From the NCBI GenBank assembly GCA_035714085.1, contig DASTMP010000241.1:1-64000 (forward strand): a stretch of 64,000 bases of DNA, in the 5' to 3' direction. Numbering within the stretch: position 1 is the first letter of the stretch; each line of letters begins with the position of its first letter. Made by a program: the position numbers and the translations under genes. This stretch comes from JAJVID01 sp035714085. Lineage in GTDB: Bacteria > Acidobacteriota > Blastocatellia > RBC074. The notes below the pieces were generated by a model that was not told where the DNA came from, did no database searches, and saw only the letters and a list, made by a program, of their open reading frames with translations. This document shows, piece by piece, positions 51,802 to 60,924 of this stretch.

Positions 51802-52419
51802 GCGAGAAAACCGATGACAGAACTACAACATGGGAAGACGCAGGGTTTTTCTGTCAGCTCTTTTGAATTTCAAAAACTCAGCCTCGAAGCGATCGGATCA
51901 TTGCGATCGGACAATTGGTCCGATGCTTTCACAATAACCCTTCATGTATAAGAAGACGTAAAACAGAAGAAATTTTGCCAAATAATTTTCAGATGGAGGG
52001 CGAGATTAATAATCGGACGTTGGCAGCGTTATTAACGGGGCCGATCGATAGCGTTATTAACCTGTTACTAGCAGTAAACCCATTGACCACTTGAAAATGT
52101 CCGAATAAGCTGGCCACGATTTCAACGTTTTCAATCCCCTGACAATAAGTAACCAAAGAATAACAGGGCGTGATTAATTAAAAGCGTTCTTCACATCATT
52201 CCAGGACACGATTATCTGCAGCGACATCGTCAGAAGATATGAGTTCGTATTCTGTAGTTATTAGCTAAACGCGGACGACAGAATTTGGTGTGTGGAAGGG
52301 AAGTCTCACGCAAAAAGCGCGAAAGGCGCTGATGTCGTGGTGTGTCCATTAGCGGTAAGTCCATCAACCGCGGTTTGCGCCATAGATGGCCCAAGCCCAT
52401 GCCAGATTACGGAGGAAAA
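51802..52419. other. Long AT-richer upstream region of the cellulase gene
   Basis: 618 bp without a gene. Possible operators: ATCGGAC-N5-GTCCGAT (51906-51924), and two direct copies of AGCGTTATTAAC (52025-52036 and 52050-52061, 25 bp apart). A leader segment (about 52308-52370) can form small GC hairpins (AGCGC-GAAAG-GCGCT; GCGGT...ACCGC) but fits no riboswitch class I know. A strong ribosome site (ACGGAGG) precedes the GH9 ATG. Confidence 0.45.
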
Positions 52420-55400
52420 ATGAAATCGGTGATTGATTCGATCAGAAGGTCTTTCCCGAACAGGCACAGATGGGCGCTGGTTTTTGCCGTTTTTCTGACG
52501 GCCATCCTAATTGCCGGCCCCGACAAGTCAAACACAACAAAGGCACAAGGCCCAATCTTCAATTACGGGGAGGCTCTGCAGAAATCACTCTTTTTTTACG
52601 AAGCGCAGCAATCCGGGGTCTTGCCCGATTGGAACCGCGTTAACTGGCGCGGCGATTCGGGGTTGAATGACGGCGCGGACGTAGGCAGAGACCTGACAGG
52701 CGGTTGGTACGACGCCGGCGATCACGTCAAATTCGGGTTGCCGATGGCAGGCTCGGTGACGATGCTGGCGCTGGGCGCGATCGAATATCGCTCCGCCTAT
52801 GTTCAGAGCGGGCAACTCACGCATCTGCTCAACAACCTTCGCTTCGTCAATGACTACTTCATCAAGGCGCACACGGCGCCGAACGAGTTATATGGGCAGG
52901 TCGGCGCCGGCGGATCAGATCACGCCTGGTGGGGACCGGCCGAGGTCAGGCAGACGGCTCGACCGGCTTTTCGGATCACATCCTCCTGTCCCGGTTCGGA
53001 CCTGGCCGGAGAGACGGCGGCGGCCATGGCCGCTTCGTCTATGGTCTTCCGCCCGACCGATCCCGGTTACGCCGACACGCTGCTCATGCATGCGCAGCAA
53101 CTCTATAGTTTTGCTGATAACTTCCGCGGGAAGTATAGCGATTGCATCACCGACGCGCAGGGCTTTTACAACTCGTTCAGCGGATTCAACGACGAGCTTG
53201 TCTGGGGCGCGATCTGGCTCTATCGCGCCACTAACGACCCCGCCTATCTGGCCAAAGCTCAGTCTTACTACGCCAATCTGAGCAACGAACCGCAGACGAC
53301 CACCAAGTCTTTCAGATGGACGCTATCCTGGGATGATAAGTCCTATGGTTGTTATGTGTTACTGTCGAACCTGACTAACAATCCGACATATCGCGCCGAC
53401 GCTGAGCGATGGCTGGATTATTGGAGCATCGGCGCGGGCTTGCGCACTGCGGGTGGACTTGCTTACGTGGATACCGCGGGATGGGGCGCGCTTCGCTACG
53501 CGGCTAACACAGCCTTTCTCGCCCTGGTGTACAGCGACCAGTTGACCGATGCGACCAAGAAGCAACGCTATCACGACTTCGCGGTCAGGCAGATCAACTA
53601 CGCGCTCGGCCAAAACCCGCGCAACAGCAGTTATGTCGTAGGCTTCGGCGTCAACTCGCCGCATAACGTGCATCACCGCACCGCACACGGCTCCTGGAGC
53701 GACAACATCAACGAGCCGGTAAACAGCCGTCACACAATCTATGGCGCCCTGGTCGGCGGACCGGACACCAGCGACAATTACACCGATAATCGCCAGGACT
53801 TTACCAAGAACGAGATCGCATGCGATTACAACGCAGGCTTTACGAGCGCGCTGGCGCGCCTCTATCAGGAATTCGGCGGGCAGCCGCTGCCAAACTTCCC
53901 GGCCCCGGAACCTCCGGACATGGATGAAATGTACGTGGAGGCCGGAGTCAACGCTTCGGGAACCAATTTCACTGAGATCCGAGCGTTCGTCAACAACAAA
54001 TCAGCCTTCCCGGCCCGCATGGGGGACCATCTCTCGTTCCGTTACTTCTTCACGCTCGAACCCGGCGTGACTCCCGGGATGATCACCATCAACAGCAACT
54101 TTAATCAGGGCGCGACGGTCTCCACTCCACAACTCCTCTCGGGTTCAACCTATTTCGTCAAGGTGGATTTCACCGGGACCCTGATCTATCCCGGCGGGCA
54201 ATCGAACTTCCGCAAAGAGGTGCAGTTCAGGATGACCAGCTCCGGCGCGTGGGATCCGAGCAACGATTGGTCATTCACGGGAATAGCGACCACGCCGGGC
54301 GCGACTCCCGTCAAGGCGCCGAACATCTCACTATACGACGGCGCGACCAAGGTCTTCGGCGCTGAGCCGGGACCGGCCACGCCGGATTTCGCCGTTTCCG
54401 CCAGTCCCACAAGCCTGACGGTCAATCGAGGCGCGAGCGGGACGAGTACGATCACAGTCACTCGCAGCGGAGGTTTCACCAGCGGCGTGACATTGAGCGC
54501 GAGCGGATTGCCGACAGGCGTGACCGCAAGTTTCAGCCCGAACCCGGCGACCGGCAATAGCAGCGTTCTTACCCTAACCTCGTCTAGTACTGCGACGCTC
54601 GGAGCGGCCACAATCACCGTGACCGGAACCGGCGGCGGTCTGACGCGGACAACGCCGATCAGCCTTACCGTGACCCAGCCTGCGACCCCAGACTTTGCGC
54701 TCTCCGCAAATCCAGCGAGCCTGACGGTCAATCGCGGCGCGAGTGGGACGAGCACGATTGCGGTTACACGAAGCGGCGGCTTCAGCGACGGCGTGACATT
54801 GAGCGCGAGCGGATTGCCGACAGGCGTGACCGCAAGTTTCAGCCCGAACCCGGCGACCGGCAATAGCAGCGTTCTGACGCTGACGGCGTCGGCCACGGCG
54901 ACGCTCGGAGCGGCCACAATCACCGTGACCGGAACCGGAGGCGGGTTGATGCGGAGCGCTTCGGTCGGCCTGACCGTGGCCCAACCTGCGACGCCGGACT
55001 TTGCGCTCTCCGCAAATTCAGCGAGCCTGACGATCAATCGCGGCGCGAGCGGGACGAGCACGATTGCGGTCACACGAAGCGGCGGCTTCAGCGACGGCGT
55101 GACATTGAGCGCGAGCGGATTGCCGACAGGCGTGACCGCGAGTTTCAACCCGAATCCGGCGACAGGTGGGAGCAGCCTCCTGACCCTCTCGGTGTCGGGC
55201 ACGGCGACGCTTGGAGCGGCCACAATCACCGTGACCGGGACTGCCGGAAGTTTGACTCGAACTACGGCTATCAGTCTCACGGTGAACGATGGCAGCGGCG
55301 GCGGCAATGGCGGAGTGACTGTGACAGCGGCGATCAACGCCAGCGGCCCCTGGTTCAACGAAGAGGCGATCCGGCTGAATAACACCGGCGTTCTCACAGC

Positions 55401-55680
55401 GCTCTCGGTCACGATCGTCATCCAGCGTACCACCGGCGTCGGCTTCAATGGAATATACAACACCGTCGGCGGGCAAGTCCTGCAGAGCAATACTGTCACG
55501 CCGACGGCTATCACTTATCAATTCACTCTTGCGTCGGGACAGACGCTTGGCCCCGGTACAAATCGAACCTTCGCAGCTCAGACGGGTGGGAATGGGACAA
55601 CCCATCCTACAGCCGGCGATACCTGGGTCGTCAGCTATACGACCGGTGGGGTTATTTTCACCCAGACCGGGACATTTTAA
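52420..55680 (+). CDS. Secreted GH9 endoglucanase with CBM3, three Ig-like repeats and a shared C-terminal module
   Basis: 1086 residues from the ATG at 52420 (ACGGAGG upstream; longer frames lack a ribosome site). Signal peptide 1-43. GH9 (about 47-495): nucleophilic-water base pair D98/D101 in GGWYDAGDHVKFG, NSPHNVHHRTAHGSW, and the acid E465 in DFTKNEIACDYNAG. About 504-650 is a CBM3c-like domain (MYVEAGVNASG, HLSFRYFFTLEPG). Three about 100-residue Ig-like repeats start near 653, 755 and 856 (ASGLPTGVTASFSPNPATG). Residues 965-1086 form a module shared with the next two genes (GPWFNEEAIRL, VIQRTTGVGFNG). It cleaves beta-1,4-glucan outside the cell. Confidence 0.92.
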   Translation: MKSVIDSIRRSFPNRHRWALVFAVFLTAILIAGPDKSNTTKAQGPIFNYGEALQKSLFFYEAQQSGVLPDWNRVNWRGDSGLNDGADVGRDLTGGWYDAGDHVKFGLPMAGSVTMLALGAIEYRSAYVQSGQLTHLLNNLRFVNDYFIKAHTAPNELYGQVGAGGSDHAWWGPAEVRQTARPAFRITSSCPGSDLAGETAAAMAASSMVFRPTDPGYADTLLMHAQQLYSFADNFRGKYSDCITDAQGFYNSFSGFNDELVWGAIWLYRATNDPAYLAKAQSYYANLSNEPQTTTKSFRWTLSWDDKSYGCYVLLSNLTNNPTYRADAERWLDYWSIGAGLRTAGGLAYVDTAGWGALRYAANTAFLALVYSDQLTDATKKQRYHDFAVRQINYALGQNPRNSSYVVGFGVNSPHNVHHRTAHGSWSDNINEPVNSRHTIYGALVGGPDTSDNYTDNRQDFTKNEIACDYNAGFTSALARLYQEFGGQPLPNFPAPEPPDMDEMYVEAGVNASGTNFTEIRAFVNNKSAFPARMGDHLSFRYFFTLEPGVTPGMITINSNFNQGATVSTPQLLSGSTYFVKVDFTGTLIYPGGQSNFRKEVQFRMTSSGAWDPSNDWSFTGIATTPGATPVKAPNISLYDGATKVFGAEPGPATPDFAVSASPTSLTVNRGASGTSTITVTRSGGFTSGVTLSASGLPTGVTASFSPNPATGNSSVLTLTSSSTATLGAATITVTGTGGGLTRTTPISLTVTQPATPDFALSANPASLTVNRGASGTSTIAVTRSGGFSDGVTLSASGLPTGVTASFSPNPATGNSSVLTLTASATATLGAATITVTGTGGGLMRSASVGLTVAQPATPDFALSANSASLTINRGASGTSTIAVTRSGGFSDGVTLSASGLPTGVTASFNPNPATGGSSLLTLSVSGTATLGAATITVTGTAGSLTRTTAISLTVNDGSGGGNGGVTVTAAINASGPWFNEEAIRLNNTGVLTALSVTIVIQRTTGVGFNGIYNTVGGQVLQSNTVTPTAITYQFTLASGQTLGPGTNRTFAAQTGGNGTTHPTAGDTWVVSYTTGGVIFTQTGTF

Positions 55681-56351
55681 GTAATGCCGCGCAGGTGTGG
55701 GACAGACTTACGGTCTTTGAGAAATCAACGCCGACAGCTTCTTCTCGGTCGCCGCAGCGACCACGTGATTCTAGCTCGGCCTTTCAAGGCCGAGGCAAAC
55801 GCGCATCCGCCTTCAGTCGCGGCAGCGACGGTTGAGTTTGCCGATCAGACTCAACCGTCGCTGCCGCGACTGAAACGACTATGTGGACGCTCTCTCCCGG
55901 CTTTGAAAAGCCGGGCTAAGCTCAATCGCCGCTGCCGCGGCTGAAGAAGTGTTGTCACATTTATTTTCAAGACTATAAGCCTATCCCACTCCCGCGGCGC
56001 CGAGACAGCGCGGCGCGATGGACGGACTAAACCCAGTCCAACTCCCGCGTTGGAAAGTAACTGCTCAGCCTTGCGGCCGCTGTAGCGACGTTCGAACTTG
56101 GCCGTGTCCTCCCGGGCGCGGGAAGACGAACCATGATTAGTCGAGTCGCCGCCGGTTGAATCTCTGGTTTAACGGAATTCAACCGGCGGCGACCGACGGG
56201 GGGATTGCCTGGTTCGTCACACAGGTAATGCGTGGCCTGTCTGAGATCAATCGTCGCCGGGGCGGCTCCTGGCCGAGCAGTTACCCAAAAAAAAGAATAG
56301 ATCCATCAATACAAGACAAACGCCATCACAGGCGCCAGCTACGGAGGTTAT
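55681..56351. other. Palindrome-rich gap between GH9 and GH74 genes
   Basis: 671 bp without a convincing gene. It contains CTCGGCCTTTCAAGGCCGAG (about 55775-55795), a perfect 25-bp inverted repeat (55813-55837 with 55849-55873, AGTCGCGGCAGCGACGG type), CGGCTTTGAAAAGCCGG near 55900, and a 16-bp perfect pair (56146-56161 with 56177-56192, TCGCCGCCGGTTGAAT). An ORF at 56156-56467 is only a by-product of these repeats. CGGAGG precedes the GH74 ATG. Confidence 0.6.
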
Positions 56352-59300
56352 ATGAAGAATACGTCAACCGCCCTAAGGACTATTCTGTTGCGAGCCGCCT
56401 CGGTCCTCGTTCTATCTCTCATTACGATTGCGGCTACGCTCGTCTACAAATCGAGCGGCGCCACTGATCCCGCGCTCGCGCAAACAACCGAGACCTACAC
56501 ATGGCGCAACGTCGCCATTGGCGGCGGTGGAGGGTTCGTTCCGGGCATCGTCTTCAACACTACCGAACAGAACCTGATCTACGCGCGCACCGACATCGGC
56601 GGAGCCTACCGCTGGGATCAGAGCGCGGGTCGCTGGATTCCGCTGCTCGATTGGGTCGGCTTCGACGATTGGAACCTGACTGGCGTCGACGGCCTCGCCA
56701 CCGATCCGGTGGACCCCAATCGCCTTTACATCGCCGCCGGGACTTACACCAATGAATTCACGAGTCAGAACGGCGCAATCCTTCGCTCCACCGACCGTGG
56801 CGCCAGTTTTCAGCGAACGAATCTGCCCTTCAAAGTCGGCGGCAACATGCCGGGCCGATCGATGGGCGAGCGTCTGGCGATTGACCCCAATCGCAACAGC
56901 ATCCTCTATTTCGGCGCCCGCAGCGGCAACGGCCTCTGGAGGAGCGCGGACTTCGGCGCGACCTGGTCACGAGTCACCAGCTTTCCCGTTTCGGGGACCT
57001 ACGTCGAAGACCCCAGCAATTCCTACACCGGCGACATCATCGGCGTCGTGTGGGTGACTTTCGACCGCAGTACAGGGACTCCCGGCAATACGACTCAGAC
57101 CATCTATGTCGGCGTGGCCGATAAGGGCAATAGCGTCTACCGCAGCACGAACGGCGGCGCGACGTGGTCGGCCGTCCCGGGGCAGCCCACAGGCTTCCTG
57201 CCTCATCACGGCGTTCTTGCGTCGAATGGGATGCTTTACATCAGTTACAGCGACGGCGCGGGCCCGTACGACGGCGAAAAAGGCGACGTCTGGCGCTTCG
57301 ACACGTCAAACGGGGCGTGGACGTTGATCAGTCCCGTGCCCTCCTCAAGCTCTGACGATTACTTCGGCTACGGCGGCCTTACGGTCGACGCGCAGAATCC
57401 CAATATCATTATGGTCGCCGCATTGAACTCGTGGTGGCCAGACACGATGCTCTTCCGCAGCCTCAACGGCGGCTCCACGTGGACCAGAATCTGGGACTTC
57501 ACTTCATACCCCAATCGCAGCTTCCGTTATTTGCAAAACATCACAGCCGCTCCGTGGTTGACGTTCAACGCCAATCCTCAACTGCCCGAAATCACGCCGA
57601 AGCTCGGCTGGATGGTCGGAGACCTGGAGATCGATCCGTTCAATTCCGACCGGATGATGTACGGGACGGGAGCGACTATCTACGGGAGCGACGATCTGAC
57701 AACGTGGGACACGGGCGGTCAGATACATATCTCGGTCAAGGCGATCGGTCTGGAAGAGACCGCAGTTTTAGACCTGATCAGTCCGCCATCAGGAGCGCCT
57801 CTGTTGAGCGGGGTAGGGGACATCTGCGGCTTCCGCCACAACAGCCTGACTACGCCGACGACGATGATGGGAAGCCCCACCTTCGTCAGCACCACCAGCC
57901 TCGATTACGCGGAACTCTCTCCGACCTTCATCGTTCGCGTGGGCAACGCCAACGCCGGCACGAATCGTTCCGGCTTCTCATTCGACGGCGGAACGAGCTG
58001 GTTTCAGGGCAGTACGGAGCCGGGCGGAGTCACTGGCGGCGGCAGCGTAGCGGCTGCGGCCAACGCGAGCCGCGTTGTCTGGAGTCCTTCCGGGGCCGCC
58101 GTAAACTTCTCGACCAACAACGGCAGTTCGTGGACGCAATCCGCCGGGATTCCTTCTGGCGCCAGAGTTGGATCGGATCGCGTCAACCCGATGAAGTTTT
58201 ACGGGTTCGCCAACGGGACGTTCTACGTGAGTACGAACGGAGGGGCTAACTTCACAGCGGCGGCGACGGGATTGCCGTCGAATTCCAAGTTCAAAGCCGT
58301 GCCGGGCCGCGAAGGGGACATCTGGCTTGCGGGAGGCGAGGGCGGACTCTGGCGTTCGACCAACTCCGGCGCCAGCTTCACTCAGGTAACCAGTGTCGAG
58401 GAAGCTGATACCATCGGCTTCGGCATGGCCGCTCCTGGGCAGAGTTACATGGCGCTCTACTCCAGCGCCCAGGTCAACGGCGTACGCGGCATATTCCGCT
58501 CGATCGACGCCGGAGCGAGCTGGGTGCGGATCAACGACGATCAGCATCAGTACGGCTCGACTAATGCGGCGATCACTGGCGACCCACGCGTCTTTGGCCG
58601 AGTTTACATCAGCACAAACGGGCGCGGCATCATTTACGGCGAGCCGAGCGGAACCGCCAATCCCGATTTTGCGCTCTCTGCCAATCCTGCGAGCCTGACC
58701 ATCAATCGCGGCGCGAGCGGAACCAGCGCGATCACCATCACGCGATCTGGCGGCTTCACCGGAAGCGTGTCCTTGAGCGCAAGCGGATTGCCGAGCGGCG
58801 TAACCGCGAGCTTCAACCCGACCTCGACAACGGGGACAAGTAGCACGCTGACCTTAGCCGCGTCGAGCACGGCCACTCTCGGCGCCGCCACTGTCACCGT
58901 TACTGGAACCGGCGGCGGCTTGACGCGTACAACAATGATCAACCTGACCGTAAATCAGCCACAGACGCCGGACTTCTCACTCTCCGCTAATCCTACCAGC
59001 CTGACCATCAATCGCGGCGCGAGCGGAACGAGCGCGATCACGATCACGCGAAGCGGCGGCTTCACCGACGCCGTTGCTTTGAGCGCGAGTGGATTGCCGA
59101 GCGGCGTAACCGCGAGCTTCAATCCGGCCTCGACGACCGGGACGAGTAGCACGCTGACCTTAGCCGCGTCGAGCACGGCCACTCTCGGCGCCGCCACGGT
59201 CACCGTTACTGGAACTGGCGGCGGTTTGACGCGAACGACGCAGATCAATCTCACAGTAAACGACAGCGGGGGCGGAACCGGAGGAGTCACCGTTACGCCG

Positions 59301-59651
59301 GCGATCAACTCAAACGGTCCCTGGTTCAACGAAGAGGCCATCAGCCTGAGCAATACGGGCGTCATCACCTCGCTCTCGATCACGGTCGTTATACAGCGCA
59401 CTACCGGCGTGGCTTTCAATGGCCAATACAACACCGTGGGCAGTCAAATTCTCCAGAGTAATAGCAGCACGGCGACGACGATCACGTACCAGTTCAATCT
59501 GGCGACCGGTCAGACGCTCGGGCCGGCTACGAATCGCCTCTTCGCCGCGCAAATGAGCGGCTCTGGAACAGTCCATCCCACGAGCGGTGACACTTACACG
59601 GTCACCTACACGACCGGCGGCGTGAGCTTCACGCAGACCGGACACTTCTAG
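56352..59651 (+). CDS. Secreted GH74 xyloglucanase with two Ig-like repeats and the shared C-terminal module
   Basis: 1099 residues. Signal peptide to about 43 (ALAQT). GH74 twin seven-bladed propeller (about 50-765): YARTDIGGAYRW with catalytic D81, GWMVGDLEIDPFNSDRMMYG with the second catalytic Asp region near 424-428, and repeated sialidase-like boxes (STDRGASF, STNGGATW, STNSGASF). It hydrolyses xyloglucan backbones. Two Ig-like repeats start near 768 and 871 (ASGLPSGVTASFNP). Residues about 977-1099 (GPWFNEEAISL, QRTTGVAFNG, FTQTGHF) are the module also ending the GH9 enzyme. Complements GH9 in plant cell wall breakdown. Confidence 0.92.
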   Translation: MKNTSTALRTILLRAASVLVLSLITIAATLVYKSSGATDPALAQTTETYTWRNVAIGGGGGFVPGIVFNTTEQNLIYARTDIGGAYRWDQSAGRWIPLLDWVGFDDWNLTGVDGLATDPVDPNRLYIAAGTYTNEFTSQNGAILRSTDRGASFQRTNLPFKVGGNMPGRSMGERLAIDPNRNSILYFGARSGNGLWRSADFGATWSRVTSFPVSGTYVEDPSNSYTGDIIGVVWVTFDRSTGTPGNTTQTIYVGVADKGNSVYRSTNGGATWSAVPGQPTGFLPHHGVLASNGMLYISYSDGAGPYDGEKGDVWRFDTSNGAWTLISPVPSSSSDDYFGYGGLTVDAQNPNIIMVAALNSWWPDTMLFRSLNGGSTWTRIWDFTSYPNRSFRYLQNITAAPWLTFNANPQLPEITPKLGWMVGDLEIDPFNSDRMMYGTGATIYGSDDLTTWDTGGQIHISVKAIGLEETAVLDLISPPSGAPLLSGVGDICGFRHNSLTTPTTMMGSPTFVSTTSLDYAELSPTFIVRVGNANAGTNRSGFSFDGGTSWFQGSTEPGGVTGGGSVAAAANASRVVWSPSGAAVNFSTNNGSSWTQSAGIPSGARVGSDRVNPMKFYGFANGTFYVSTNGGANFTAAATGLPSNSKFKAVPGREGDIWLAGGEGGLWRSTNSGASFTQVTSVEEADTIGFGMAAPGQSYMALYSSAQVNGVRGIFRSIDAGASWVRINDDQHQYGSTNAAITGDPRVFGRVYISTNGRGIIYGEPSGTANPDFALSANPASLTINRGASGTSAITITRSGGFTGSVSLSASGLPSGVTASFNPTSTTGTSSTLTLAASSTATLGAATVTVTGTGGGLTRTTMINLTVNQPQTPDFSLSANPTSLTINRGASGTSAITITRSGGFTDAVALSASGLPSGVTASFNPASTTGTSSTLTLAASSTATLGAATVTVTGTGGGLTRTTQINLTVNDSGGGTGGVTVTPAINSNGPWFNEEAISLSNTGVITSLSITVVIQRTTGVAFNGQYNTVGSQILQSNSSTATTITYQFNLATGQTLGPATNRLFAAQMSGSGTVHPTSGDTYTVTYTTGGVSFTQTGHF

Positions 59652-59669
59652 AGCGGTTAACAATTGCAC

Positions 59670-59694
59670 GGTGGGACACAGCCTGTGTCCCACC
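59670..59694 (+). terminator. Hairpin after the GH74 gene
   Basis: GGTGGGACACAG and CTGTGTCCCACC pair with a minimal loop, 18 bp after the GH74 stop. No T-run, so it may be a palindromic repeat or a transcript-end stabiliser. Confidence 0.5.
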
Positions 59695-59776
59695 ATCACC
59701 GGCCAATCGCGACGGTTCATCCGTATGTGCAATCGCAAACCGATCTAGGCGCCAAATACGATACAGGAGGCAAGAT

Positions 59777-60583
59777 ATGCTGAAATTGAAACATTTGGAG
59801 ATGCCCCTTAAACAGCATAGATCCCCACGTCACTCCCTCAGGCTGTTAGTGTTGGCGTCGGCGATCTTGTTTATCCACTTCAACGCGCAGGCGACGCCGC
59901 AGGCGGACTTCGCGCTGTCAGTCAATCCGTCGAGCCTGACGATCAATCCGGGCGGTACCGCAACAGCCACTGTCACGATAACGCGCGGCGCCGGGTTCAC
60001 TGACAGCGTAACATTGGACGCTTTTGAAGCGGTGCCTGCTGTTGTTTTGCCCAACGGAGTGACCATCACTTTCAATCCGGCGTCCACTACTGGTAACAGC
60101 AGCGTCGCCACCGTCACAGTCCCCAGCGCGGCTCCGGCGGGCGTGGTCAATGTGATCATCTCGGGGAATGGCGGAGGATTGACGCGCATTACCTCGCTCG
60201 CCGTCAACGTGACCGGCGCCGCCATCACGGCAGAGGTCGCCGAAAACGGTCCATTCTTCAATCAGGAACAGATTCGTATAAGCCACACCACGCCTCTTAC
60301 GTCGCTGTCGGTCAGGATCGTCATTCAACGCACCACGGGACTCAGCGTTAACGGCGCGTTCAACACCATGGGCGGGCTGATGACCCAGAGTATTACTACT
60401 ACGCCAACGACATTCGTATACCAGTTCAATCTGGCGCCAGGACAAACGCTTCAACCAGAGCCGAATCGGGTCTGTGCGGCTCAAACAAACGGCTCCGGAA
60501 CGATACACCCCACGAGTGGTGATACCGCTACGATCACCTACACCACCGGGGGCGTGACACGTACGGAAACCAGAACCTTTTAG
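59777..60583 (+). CDS. Secreted protein made of one Ig-like domain and the shared C-terminal module
   Basis: 268 residues, AGGAGG before the ATG. A long N-region with signal (LRLLVLASAILFIHFNAQA) ends near residue 40. About 43-150 is one Ig-like repeat (DFALSVNPSSLTINPGGTA, ...TFNPASTTGNSS). About 152-268 is the module also at the ends of the GH9 and GH74 enzymes (NGPFFNQEQIRISHT, IVIQRTTGLSVNG, TIHPTSGDT, YTTGGV). No catalytic domain, so it probably binds polysaccharide or the cell surface by itself. The module is not one I can name. Confidence 0.78.
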   Translation: MLKLKHLEMPLKQHRSPRHSLRLLVLASAILFIHFNAQATPQADFALSVNPSSLTINPGGTATATVTITRGAGFTDSVTLDAFEAVPAVVLPNGVTITFNPASTTGNSSVATVTVPSAAPAGVVNVIISGNGGGLTRITSLAVNVTGAAITAEVAENGPFFNQEQIRISHTTPLTSLSVRIVIQRTTGLSVNGAFNTMGGLMTQSITTTPTTFVYQFNLAPGQTLQPEPNRVCAAQTNGSGTIHPTSGDTATITYTTGGVTRTETRTF

Positions 60584-60924
60584 TAGAGACGCAGGATTTT
60601 GCATCTCTACCTCTTTATGCGCTTGCGCCGCGGCTCGGTCCGCCGCGCAAGCGGCGACGACTCATCCCGCCGCGCGATCGGCGACAGCCCTCCCCGCCAC
60701 GCGATCGGCGACAACTCTCCCCGCCGCCACTGCGGCGCTTGACCCTGGCCGCGCGTTGCGACGCGCGGCTGGCGACACAATTCATCATTCCGTCGCGCTA
60801 GTGACGGTTGAATCTCGGCGCCAGATGTCGTGTCGGGGTCAACCGTTCCATTAGCGATGGAGAGATTGCTTTCACATCCGTACCACGCATTGAAATTGCT
60901 ACAACCATCGAGGAGGCAGAGCAT
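60584..60924. other. Gap with a 27-bp tandem hairpin array
   Basis: 341 bp without a gene. Three good and one weak 27-bp units (CCGCCGCGCGATCGGCGACA type) run at 60640-60747; each folds as a hairpin (GCCG...CGGC). There are no spacers, so it is not a CRISPR. CGAGGAGGC precedes the next ATG. Confidence 0.6.

Noticed and set aside
52308..52419. Possible c-di-GMP (GEMM) riboswitch before the cellulase
   Set aside because: An ACGCAAA word and a GAAA hairpin are present, but the second conserved ACGCAAAGC block and the tetraloop receptor are missing.
54186..55514. 442-residue open frame on the minus strand
   Set aside because: It is antisense to the Ig-like repeats of the GH9 gene. Its Val/Pro-rich repeated translation is the mirror of the Thr/Gly-rich repeats, with no start context.
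56156..56467. 103-residue ORF before GH74
   Set aside because: It spans an inverted repeat and runs into the GH74 signal peptide in another frame; no ribosome site.
60640..60747. CRISPR-like array
   Set aside because: Units follow each other without spacers, and no cas genes are nearby.
60824..60856. Shared GATGTCGTG...TCCATTAGCG words also at 52331-52354
   Set aside because: The two words have different spacing (5 and 14 nt) at the two loci; too weak to call a common regulatory element.
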